Below are positions 24,293-31,686 of a stretch of DNA of 51,501 nt, piece after piece. A program made the position numbers and the translations under genes. This DNA is from a bacterium. GTDB taxonomy: Bacteria; Vulcanimicrobiota; Xenobia; Xenobiales; Xenobiaceae. Location of the stretch: assembly GCA_030535355.1 (NCBI GenBank), contig JAUNIO010000015.1:1-51501 (forward strand), given 5' to 3'. How positions within the stretch are numbered: position 1 is the stretch's first letter; each line of letters starts with the position of its first letter. Under the pieces are notes generated by a model. The model worked only from the letters and a program-made list of their open reading frames with translations, was not told the origin of the DNA and made no database searches.

Positions 24293-25522
24293 ATGGGTTT
24301 TTGTGGTAATTGCGGAGCCGCCATGGGGGATAATGACAAATTTTGCGGTAAATGCGGAGCGGCGGCGGTAACCGGTGGGACTGTGCCAGCGTCTATTAAA
24401 GCGCCGTCAAGTGCAGACCCTAAATTAGGCGGCTTGGCTTCTAAGCCGACTTCGGCTTTGCCCAGCGGTGCCTCTTTTGCACCTGCTTCCCCTGCCTTGG
24501 GCGGCGGCTTGGCTTCTAAGCCGACTTCGGCTTTGCCCAGCGACGCCTCGTTTGCGCCTGCTTCCCCTGCCTTGGGCGGCGGCCTGGCTTCCAAGCCGAC
24601 TTCGGCTTTGCCCAGCAACGAAACGCTGGGGCAGACTAGTGCTGATAAACCTGCCGTCTCCTCTTCCAGATTGACTTCAGTGCTCTCCGAAACAGAACCT
24701 TTTGCCGCTGCTAAAACGGCAGCGGGTGCCGCTGATTCTGAAACTACAGTAGCTCTGCTAAATGTTAATAAGCGCCCAGGATACGAAGCTTCCAATGCCT
24801 ATTTAGATGGTAAAAGCCCTGCCGTTAATAAACCTGGTAGCAGTGCTAGCAGTAATCCTTTTGGCAGCTCTTCTTCCCCCTTTGGGCGTCAGGGTTCCGC
24901 CGGAGCTGGCAACGGCACAGGCGGCAATGCTGATTTGCCCGTATTTGGCGCAGGAGCAGCTGCTAGCGCGGCATTTAGTTCTGGGGGCCAAAAGACAGAA
25001 AGCGATTCTCCCAGTGGGTATCCTTTTGGCAATTCGAAGGGCATCCCATTTGCAGAACCCAACGGCAGCATGGGACCGAAATCTTCCGACTTGGGACCGT
25101 TTAGCGGCGGCCCGGTGGGGACTCCTGAAGGTCAGGGAATTATCGGGCTGAAAACCGATAATGAATCATTTAAGCCTTCCGTAGCTGTGGAGGAGCCGAG
25201 GAATTCTTTAGTCGGTGGTCGGCAAAATCCGCCGGCAGCGGAAGTGGCAGTGGCTTCGGCTGCGTCTGCTTACGTCGCTGAAGAAGTCGGCCCTGAAGTT
25301 CATGACTATTTGATCTGGTCAATAATTGTGCTGCTTTGTTGCTGCCAGCCGATGGGTATTGCCAGCGTCATATTCTCAGCCATGTGTCGTTCGAAAAAGT
25401 CAAGCGGCGATTTCGACGGCGCTATGAAGATGTCGATGTATGCCAGAATATGCAATATTGTGGGGTTGATCGGCGGAGGCTTAATCGTTATTTTGTATGC
25501 TTTAATGATGGCTGGCAACTAA
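24293..25522 (+). CDS. Zinc-ribbon / CD225 (dispanin-like) membrane protein
   Basis: This is a 409-residue protein. Residues 1-22 form a zinc ribbon (CGNC...CGKC). Residues 48-110 hold two and a half 25-residue repeats (LASKPTSALPS...FAPASPALGG). A long Gly/Ser/Pro linker follows. The C-terminal 70 residues form a CD225 domain: a hairpin-like TM with CCCQPMGIASVIFSA, then FDGAMKMSMYARICNIVGLIGGG and a final TM. In eukaryotes CD225 (IFITM) proteins modify membrane fusion; bacterial ones have no settled function. GGAGG precedes the ATG. It is followed after about 120 bases by a second zinc-ribbon membrane gene. Confidence 0.85.
   Translation: MGFCGNCGAAMGDNDKFCGKCGAAAVTGGTVPASIKAPSSADPKLGGLASKPTSALPSGASFAPASPALGGGLASKPTSALPSDASFAPASPALGGGLASKPTSALPSNETLGQTSADKPAVSSSRLTSVLSETEPFAAAKTAAGAADSETTVALLNVNKRPGYEASNAYLDGKSPAVNKPGSSASSNPFGSSSSPFGRQGSAGAGNGTGGNADLPVFGAGAAASAAFSSGGQKTESDSPSGYPFGNSKGIPFAEPNGSMGPKSSDLGPFSGGPVGTPEGQGIIGLKTDNESFKPSVAVEEPRNSLVGGRQNPPAAEVAVASAASAYVAEEVGPEVHDYLIWSIIVLLCCCQPMGIASVIFSAMCRSKKSSGDFDGAMKMSMYARICNIVGLIGGGLIVILYALMMAGN
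24434..24619 (+). repeat. 75-bp in-frame coding repeats (about 2.5 copies)
   Basis: Units begin at 24434, 24509 and 24584, each encoding LASKPTSALPS then a variable residue. Nucleotide identity is high, with most changes in the codon after Ser. The third unit is truncated after about 36 bases. Confidence 0.9.
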
Positions 25523-25643
25523 GCGCTTTTTAATAGTTTGCTCATATTCTATGTTATTGCTCTTGCTTCTTAAATGACATTAGCAGATAGATTAACGAAA
25601 ACTTAATACAAAAACTTAGCAACTAGGAAAGTTGAGGGCAGGG

Positions 25644-27251
25644 ATGTCGCGTTGCAAATCTTGTGGAAATGCCAATAGTGATGATCTTGCATTTTGTACA
25701 GCCTGCGGGCAGCCGCTGAAAAACGACATTTCTGACTCTTTTTCCGGAATAGGGTCGTTGAGTTTCGCTGAACCCAAAAACGATGATTTGCTGGGATTCG
25801 ATTTTGGGGTGGACTTTGGCATCAGCTCAGCTGAAAAAGCAGGGGATTCTCGTGCTTTTTCAGCCGGTACGACGGATATTAAAAGTTCTCTGGATTTCAG
25901 CGGTTTGGATAGCTCGCTGAGTATCTCGGAAAACGTCTTAGAGGATATTGGCATAATTGAAGACCAAACTTTGGCTGCAGATATTAGAGAGCGCGAATCT
26001 TCTATGCACTCTGCGTTTGCAGCTTCAGATAATCTTCTGGACAGTATTAGCTCTGCTTCTGATGCTAAGTTTGACGAGACGGTGGCTGCATCTGGAGCTG
26101 GACCTGGCGAGATGTCGCTGGCTGAACAGCTGGCGGCTGCTGGAACGACCCTGGCTGCTTCGGGAAAAAATCTGCAGACAGAAGCAAATCGGGCAATGTC
26201 CAGCGATTCGGTGCGCACTGCTGTCTCGGGAGCTAACGAGGTCAAGCAAGGCGTTGAAGCCGTTAAGCAAGGTATAGAGAAAATTCGTCAGATTAAATCG
26301 GCAGACGGCACTTCGCTAAAAGCTAAAGCCGCCGCTGTAACTGCGGGGGTAACGGCTACTGTAGCCGGTGTGAAGCAAATAGCTAAAGGAGTAAAACAGG
26401 GAGAAGAAGGTGCCCGCCAAATTAAACATGACTTTACTCCTGCAGCTAGAGGTGTAAAACGCGTAGTTGACCAGGTTAAAGAGCAAAGTGGTCCGCTCGT
26501 TCAAACTATGCAGCGGGAAGCTTTGGATTATGCGCGTGAAACGTATCAGATATTGGATCCGTCGAAGGCTTGGTACGACAGCGGGGAGAACAAGAACGCT
26601 GATACGGGCGCTTCTTCTGCTGTTTCTCGGGCTGGCAGCGGAACGAATAAGCCGGATACTCTGGCAATTAGCGTGAAGGACGTTCAGGACGCTATTAGCT
26701 TAATGAAAAATATCATTATGTTCGCGTCCAATAAGCAGGAGGATCTGTCCAATATTGGCGATGAATATCGTGCCCTTCTGGCTATGAATACGAAAAATGC
26801 CAAAGTTCCCCAGCAGCTCGTCAATGAGATAACCAAGCAGGTCAGCGATATTGAAATAATGCTGGCTGAGCTTACGAAAACCCGCCAAACTATGAGCAAT
26901 ACGCTCGCGCAATTTTCTTCACAGACGAACGGAAAAGGTGTTTCTATTGGTGAGAAACGCACAATGCAGGAGTGGTTAAGCTTAACTAGGCAATTCAGCG
27001 ATACTTATTCCGAACAGCAGCGCAAAGTTGCCGCTTTGCTGAACTGGTATAATTCGCACCGCACCCATATTCGCAGTATATTGCCGGTCGGTGGGGCTGC
27101 TAGTCTTACAGCGGCTATGTTTGATTCTCAGACAGCTTTTAACGATCTGGACAGCGACGAGGAGCAGGGAACCATCTCGATAAATGGTTCCTGCTTAGCT
27201 TTGTTCTTCTTATTGGCTATGCTCTTTTTCTTCTTAGTTTTCTTATTGTAA
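25644..27251 (+). CDS. Tail-anchored zinc-ribbon protein, unknown function
   Basis: This is a 535-residue protein. An N-terminal zinc ribbon (CKSC...CTAC within 22 residues) is followed by an acidic Ser/Asp-rich region. Long amphipathic helices (about 190-300) are rich in Val, Lys, Gln and Gly (KQGVEAVKQGIEKIRQIK, VAGVKQIAKGVKQGEEGARQ). A further helical domain spans about 330-470. The last 23 residues are one hydrophobic segment ending at the stop (CLALFFLLAMLFFFLVFLL), a tail anchor. The cytoplasmic part would face the zinc ribbon of its upstream neighbour. ATG 25644 is preferred over TTG 25632. I recognise no enzyme domain. Confidence 0.85.
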   Translation: MSRCKSCGNANSDDLAFCTACGQPLKNDISDSFSGIGSLSFAEPKNDDLLGFDFGVDFGISSAEKAGDSRAFSAGTTDIKSSLDFSGLDSSLSISENVLEDIGIIEDQTLAADIRERESSMHSAFAASDNLLDSISSASDAKFDETVAASGAGPGEMSLAEQLAAAGTTLAASGKNLQTEANRAMSSDSVRTAVSGANEVKQGVEAVKQGIEKIRQIKSADGTSLKAKAAAVTAGVTATVAGVKQIAKGVKQGEEGARQIKHDFTPAARGVKRVVDQVKEQSGPLVQTMQREALDYARETYQILDPSKAWYDSGENKNADTGASSAVSRAGSGTNKPDTLAISVKDVQDAISLMKNIIMFASNKQEDLSNIGDEYRALLAMNTKNAKVPQQLVNEITKQVSDIEIMLAELTKTRQTMSNTLAQFSSQTNGKGVSIGEKRTMQEWLSLTRQFSDTYSEQQRKVAALLNWYNSHRTHIRSILPVGGAASLTAAMFDSQTAFNDLDSDEEQGTISINGSCLALFFLLAMLFFFLVFLL

Positions 27252-27303
27252 CAGAATAATTACTCCCCCGCCTTTCTGCCCTCGCCAGCTAAACTAGCGG
27301 CTG

Positions 27304-27331
27304 CCGTTTGTAGAAAAGCGGTTTTTTTTTT
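27304..27331 (+). terminator. Intrinsic terminator after the tail-anchored protein
   Basis: CCGTTT (27304-27309) pairs with AAGCGG (27316-27321), with one G-T pair and a 6-base loop. A run of nine T follows. It overlaps the end of the convergent SDR gene. Confidence 0.65.
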
Positions 27332-28115
27332 ATATTTTTGTTTTAACCCATTGCTGAGCCCGGCAGTGCAGCTGGGGATCGCCGCCGTTTATGACTGTAT
27401 TGTGCTGAGCTGGCGATAAGGTGCAGGCAGTGTAGGCCAATGTGCATCCGGCGGTGGCGGTATCGATCATTAAATCATTGTCGTAAGCTTGGGTGAAATA
27501 CTGTTTGAAGGCAGGGGGCATGTGCGGCACAATTTCGGTGCGTATCGTGGCCTGCATGTCAGTGTCCATCATGCTGGGATCGTAATTAACAGCGATTATT
27601 CCGCTTTCCTCCGCGGCTAAGGTTCGCGTAAGCATAATTTGGGCTGCTTTGGTTGTGCAGTATGTGCTGAAGTGAGAAATGGGCATAACTCCTGCCGAAC
27701 TTATCACTTGAATGACAGCACCTTTGGACCGGCGCAGCAGGGGCAGGCAGGCTTTGAGCATAGCCACTGAGCCGATAATGTTGGTGGAAACGGCCTCTTG
27801 CCATTCTTCCAGCGATGATTCGGCTATGGTGGTGTGAGTTCCCAAAACGGCGGCGCAGTTGATGAGGACATCTAAATGGCTGAATTTTTGCTGAACCTGG
27901 CGTACAAACTCGTTTATCTCTTGGGGATGGCGCAGATCAACGCTGGCATAAAGACGCTTCTCTGCTGGCATAGCGGTCAGCCAAGGGGCGTCTTTTATTT
28001 CCTTGGCCCGGGCGCAAAGCGCTAGGCAGCAGCCCAGCTGAGAAAGGCATTTGGCTGTGGCTTGGCCCAGACCGCGGGAAGCTCCGGTGATGAGAATTAC
28101 TTTATCGTGGAGCAT
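27330..28115 (-). CDS. Short-chain dehydrogenase/reductase
   Basis: This 261-residue classical SDR has the Rossmann motif TGASRGLG (about residues 10-17). NCAA replaces the usual NNAG (about 87-90), and the catalytic Ser lies in VISSAG and YCTTK (Tyr-x3-Lys). The post-catalytic PG motif is changed to PS (NYDPSMMDTDM). The overall pattern resembles small benzil/sepiapterin-type reductases, but the substrate cannot be assigned. It converges with the tail-anchored gene. A repeat fragment lies upstream. Confidence 0.88.
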   Translation of the reverse strand: MLHDKVILITGASRGLGQATAKCLSQLGCCLALCARAKEIKDAPWLTAMPAEKRLYASVDLRHPQEINEFVRQVQQKFSHLDVLINCAAVLGTHTTIAESSLEEWQEAVSTNIIGSVAMLKACLPLLRRSKGAVIQVISSAGVMPISHFSTYCTTKAAQIMLTRTLAAEESGIIAVNYDPSMMDTDMQATIRTEIVPHMPPAFKQYFTQAYDNDLMIDTATAGCTLAYTACTLSPAQHNTVINGGDPQLHCRAQQWVKTKI

Positions 28116-28135
28116 GTTCTCTGTTTCCTCTTTTC

Positions 28136-28262
28136 TTTAAGGGTAACTGTAAAATATGTTTGTTGCTGCGTTTGGCGACACGTTAATGTTTGCGTTATAG
28201 CTAATTTAACGGTTAAGTTAGCATCCGATTCTCCCTACAGCTTTGGGCACCCCCTCTGTCGC
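28136..28262 (-). repeat. Partial interspersed repeat (left-end module)
   Basis: In reverse orientation it matches the region GGTAACCGTCAAATATG... to CCCCCTCTGTCGC of the 752-1094 copy, and stops before the palindromes. It lies between the SDR and OPT genes. Confidence 0.8.
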
Positions 28263-28311
28263 AGCCGCGAATTCTTAGTATAAAGGCCCTTTTTTCGCAA
28301 TTAATATAATA

Positions 28312-28342
28312 TGCGCCAGCTATCGTGCAGAGAGCTGGCGCA
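28312..28342 (-). terminator. Hairpin terminator after the OPT gene
   Basis: TGCGCCAGCT and AGCTGGCGCA form a perfect 10-base stem with an 11-base loop, just 3' of the OPT stop. On the minus strand TATTATATT follows. T5 lies on the other side, so it may also work on the plus strand. Confidence 0.7.
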
Positions 28343-28356
28343 GTTTTTGGTGAAGG

Positions 28357-30375
28357 CTAATGCAGGAACGATTCCAGCAGACCCGGTATGGCCATAGCTA
28401 AAGCTATACCCACACCGACTAAGGATTCGCCGGCAATAATGCCTGATGCCACGGGGACGGTGTACTTATCGTTGACGGCGGGTTTGTTTTTCTCTAGCCA
28501 GGTAACCAGAGCAGCGCCGATAAACATGGACAGGGAGTTATAGAAAGGTATTACCATGGCCAAGCCTACACCTGTAGCTGAAGGGATAATGCCGCGGTGT
28601 TTGGGAAACCATTTCTCTAAAAGGGGAATGAGGATGCCGATGAGGCAGCCGATGGCCATGCCCCAGCGAGCTGTGGGATGCAGAGCGGCGAAACCGTCGG
28701 ATAAGAGGCGGGCCACTTTTTCCCAAACCTGGGCGGAAGGCGCAGGCCAGGTTGTGCTGCCCAATACGCTGGCATCGGGAACGATGAGGTAGAAGGCGGG
28801 CACTACGACGAGCGTACCGGCAAAGATGCCGCAGAATTGGGCGATGAATTGGCGGCGGGGGTTAGCTCCTAACACATAGCCGCTCTTGAGGTCGGTCAGC
28901 AAGTCAGCTGAGGAACCGGCTACGCCTGCGGTAAGGCCGGCGGTCATCAGGTTGGTGGTCATGCTGGAAGGCGCGATCAAGCCGAAAGTTAGCTGGGTGA
29001 TTTTTCCCATAGCGCCGACGGGGGTAATATCGGATTCGCCAGTTGCGCGGCAGGCTACTAAAGCTAGGAAGAAGGAAGCGATTACGGCGATCAGTCCCAT
29101 CCACCAGGTCACATCGAAGACAGTGTGCAGCAGGATAATAGCGCCCAAACCGGACAGGCCAACACCGGCGATAAACCACCAAGAAGGCACCTCGATGTCA
29201 TCCATGGGATCGTGGGTCTCTTCGTGTTTTTTGCCGAAGAGAGCTCCCAAACCGCTGAAAGCGCGCATCATGGTTTTCCACTGCATGGCGAACATGGTCA
29301 GACCTGAGGCTACCATGATGGCGGCACCTGTCCAGGTGCTCCAGCCGACGATAGTGCGGTAGCCGCTGCCCTCACTGATGCCGTTAATGTCGATAGCGCC
29401 CAGGCTGGTCATCCAGGGGGCCAGCACAGCATAGGTTAGGAAACCGCCGAGCAGCATAGACCAGGCTACGCGCCAGCCTACGAGAGCACCGGCAGCGATC
29501 ATCACGCCGCTGATGTCGAAATTTAATGTCCAAGCCGCTAGAGGTTTGCCACCGATGGTAAGAGCTCCCAAGCCAGGGAAATTGGCTGAACTGGGAATCC
29601 AGGGTAGATTAAAGCGTCCCCAAGTGGTGGTGGTTATGTCGCGCATTGCTGCCAAGATGCCGCCGAATAAACCGGCGAAACCTAGAGCACGGGCTTTTTG
29701 CATGGCTTCAGCACCTTTGGAGTGCAGGCTGCGCAGGGTTTCGGCGCAGGCTACGCCGCTGGGGAATTTCAGCTGTTCGACGTTGATCATTTGGCGCTTC
29801 ATGGGAATAGCCATGCACACGCCCATAACTGCCAGCATGAAGGTCCATAAAGTCAGGACGCCCCAGCTCATGTGATGCCCGGTAATCAGCAGATAGGCGG
29901 CGATAGCGGAAACCATGGTGCCGCCGGTCGAATACCCTGCCGAGGAAGCGCAGGACTGCATGCAGTTATTTTCCAAAATGGACATTTGGGTCGGGAATAG
30001 TTTGGGAAAAACGCTGTGCAGGGTGGTCCAAATAGCGTATGACAAAATACAGGCGGTGATGGCCACACCCAAACCCCAGCCGGTTTTTAAGCCAACGTAA
30101 AGGTTGGATAAAGACATTACGCCGCCGATGAGCGAACCCATAATTACGGCGCGCAGGGTTAACTGGGGAATGCGGTCGCCCTGATAGACGGTGTGGAACC
30201 AGTGGTGTTCTGGGTCTTCGCTTTGGGGATCGTAATCTTTGCTCACAGCTGCCGTTTCATCGCTGGCTGCAGGTGCTGCTTCGGCGCTGGAATTTATTTC
30301 TTTTGGTGACTGGTCAAAAGTCTGTTTGGGGGTATTCTTTTTCTGTGTCTTTTGTTTTTTGGAGGATTTGCTCAA
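28357..30375 (-). CDS. OPT family oligopeptide/metal-chelate transporter
   Basis: This 672-residue polytopic membrane protein has about 15-16 hydrophobic segments. The OPT hallmark near the N terminus is SLIGGVMSLSNLYVGLKTGW, and later NNCMQSCASSAGYSTGG and DLKSGYVLGANPRRQF are typical. OPT proteins take up short peptides, glutathione or metal chelates by proton coupling. The first 65 residues are a charged Lys/Thr/Gln tail. The TTG start has GGAG 6 bases upstream; no closer ATG fits. It is monocistronic between a terminator and the CPBP gene. Confidence 0.93.
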   Translation of the reverse strand: MSKSSKKQKTQKKNTPKQTFDQSPKEINSSAEAAPAASDETAAVSKDYDPQSEDPEHHWFHTVYQGDRIPQLTLRAVIMGSLIGGVMSLSNLYVGLKTGWGLGVAITACILSYAIWTTLHSVFPKLFPTQMSILENNCMQSCASSAGYSTGGTMVSAIAAYLLITGHHMSWGVLTLWTFMLAVMGVCMAIPMKRQMINVEQLKFPSGVACAETLRSLHSKGAEAMQKARALGFAGLFGGILAAMRDITTTTWGRFNLPWIPSSANFPGLGALTIGGKPLAAWTLNFDISGVMIAAGALVGWRVAWSMLLGGFLTYAVLAPWMTSLGAIDINGISEGSGYRTIVGWSTWTGAAIMVASGLTMFAMQWKTMMRAFSGLGALFGKKHEETHDPMDDIEVPSWWFIAGVGLSGLGAIILLHTVFDVTWWMGLIAVIASFFLALVACRATGESDITPVGAMGKITQLTFGLIAPSSMTTNLMTAGLTAGVAGSSADLLTDLKSGYVLGANPRRQFIAQFCGIFAGTLVVVPAFYLIVPDASVLGSTTWPAPSAQVWEKVARLLSDGFAALHPTARWGMAIGCLIGILIPLLEKWFPKHRGIIPSATGVGLAMVIPFYNSLSMFIGAALVTWLEKNKPAVNDKYTVPVASGIIAGESLVGVGIALAMAIPGLLESFLH

Positions 30376-30521
30376 GTAGGTCTCCTAGCTGACGAGCGCA
30401 GGCGCGAGGCGGGGTCATCGTGATGTATGGTTGATTAATAAAGCAACATATTAAATTAGTTGGTAAGAACGAACTTTCCTTTTGGGACAATTTCATTTTG
30501 TTAAGGCGCAGGCCGTAATTA

Positions 30522-31130
30522 CTACTCGACATGCTCGCGCTTATCCGAATAGCGGCGCAGCAGTATAAACGAGGTTAAGTTGCTGGAAAAGTGCAAAGCT
30601 ATGGCGGGCCACAAATTGCCTGTTAGATGAACCAGCAGACAGAAAATACCCCCCAAGGATGCTGCCCAGACCATGTACCAGCGCAGATAGCGGTGGCCTC
30701 CGTGCATGATGCCGAAGATGATACTGCTGATGAGAGGGCCTGTTTCCGCTAAAAGGATTAGGCGGAAGCTGAATTCTTCTCCGCAGGCTGAGAGCAGCGC
30801 TAACCAAAGGCAGGCGGGCAGAGGCAGGTCTTTGAACGCCGGCAGAAGCAAAACATCGCGCAGCCAGAGGGCAGCTTCATTGCCGCGTCTGATAAAATAA
30901 TTCAAGGCGGCGTTGGCTGACAAAGAGTTGGCGATTCCTAATATGAGAGCTGTGAATACCCAAGATGCTGCAGGGGCTGTGCCGGGCAAGCGTAGGGGCT
31001 GCCAAGAAATGTTGCGCCACCATCCCCAGAGGACAGCTATGGCGAGCAAGATGATTTGCATGGCGCTTAGTATCAGTACGGTTTTGCGCCAATCTTGTTT
31101 TTCTGCTGGGTTTAGGCCGTAATCATCCAT
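30522..31130 (-). CDS. CPBP family intramembrane metalloprotease
   Basis: This 202-residue membrane protein carries the three CAAX/CPBP (Abi) motifs: GEEFSFR (Glu118, Glu119, Arg123), FGIMH (His143) and HFSSN (His180, Asn184). It has about six hydrophobic segments. Bacterial members include bacteriocin-immunity proteins and prenyl-protein-type proteases; the role here is unknown. It starts 12 bases after rsmD on the same strand, so the pair may be co-transcribed. No clear ribosome site precedes the ATG. Confidence 0.88.
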   Translation of the reverse strand: MDDYGLNPAEKQDWRKTVLILSAMQIILLAIAVLWGWWRNISWQPLRLPGTAPAASWVFTALILGIANSLSANAALNYFIRRGNEAALWLRDVLLLPAFKDLPLPACLWLALLSACGEEFSFRLILLAETGPLISSIIFGIMHGGHRYLRWYMVWAASLGGIFCLLVHLTGNLWPAIALHFSSNLTSFILLRRYSDKREHVE

Positions 31131-31142
31131 GATACGATTGTT

Positions 31143-31673
31143 TTATGGATTATGGCACTCGGGATGATGTACCCAAAATGACAGGGCTGTCTCTCCATAG
31201 CGCTTGCATTTCTCGAGTTTCAAACCGTTGACTTCTTCTGGGTAATTCTCTTTGTGATGATGCTCAAAAACTATTATGCCCTCGGGAGACAGGCAGCCGC
31301 TTAAAAGGGCCAAAGTCTGCGGGCCTTCAGCGCTGTTGTAGGGCGGATCAGCTAAGATTATATCAAACTGGCCTTCGAGACGGCTGAGGGCTAGGGGAAG
31401 TTTGCCGTGGATAATGCGGCAGGCAGGTTCTGCCGCTCCAGCCCGGCTTACTTCGCCGATCAGATATTTGAGAGAGCGCCGATCGCTTTCCACAAAGACA
31501 ACCTCGCGGCAGCCAGCTTGGAAGCAGGCTAAACCGAGCGAGCCGGTTCCGGCAAACAAATCCAAAACCCGCGCCTGAGGCAGGCGCAGCTGCAGAGAAC
31601 TTATTAAAGCTTCGCGAACCTTATTGGTAGTGGGGCGCATCCAGGTTTCGCTGGGCAGGCGGCGGGAAGGCAC
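31143..31673 (-). CDS. rsmD: 16S rRNA (guanine966-N2)-methyltransferase RsmD
   Basis: This is a SAM-dependent methyltransferase with MRPTTNKVREAL near the N terminus, VLDLFAGTGSLGL (SAM motif I) and the catalytic ADPPY motif (about residues 110-114). These are diagnostic of RsmD, which methylates G966 of 16S rRNA in the 30S subunit. GTG 31673 has GAGAGG upstream and avoids overlapping recG. ATG 31724 would add 17 residues but lacks a ribosome site. The N-terminal RNA-contact strand (usually IIxGxxxGRxL) is poorly conserved here (PSRRLP). Confidence 0.9.
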   Translation of the reverse strand: MPSRRLPSETWMRPTTNKVREALISSLQLRLPQARVLDLFAGTGSLGLACFQAGCREVVFVESDRRSLKYLIGEVSRAGAAEPACRIIHGKLPLALSRLEGQFDIILADPPYNSAEGPQTLALLSGCLSPEGIIVFEHHHKENYPEEVNGLKLEKCKRYGETALSFWVHHPECHNP

Positions 31674-31686
31674 GGCGGATAACCTC

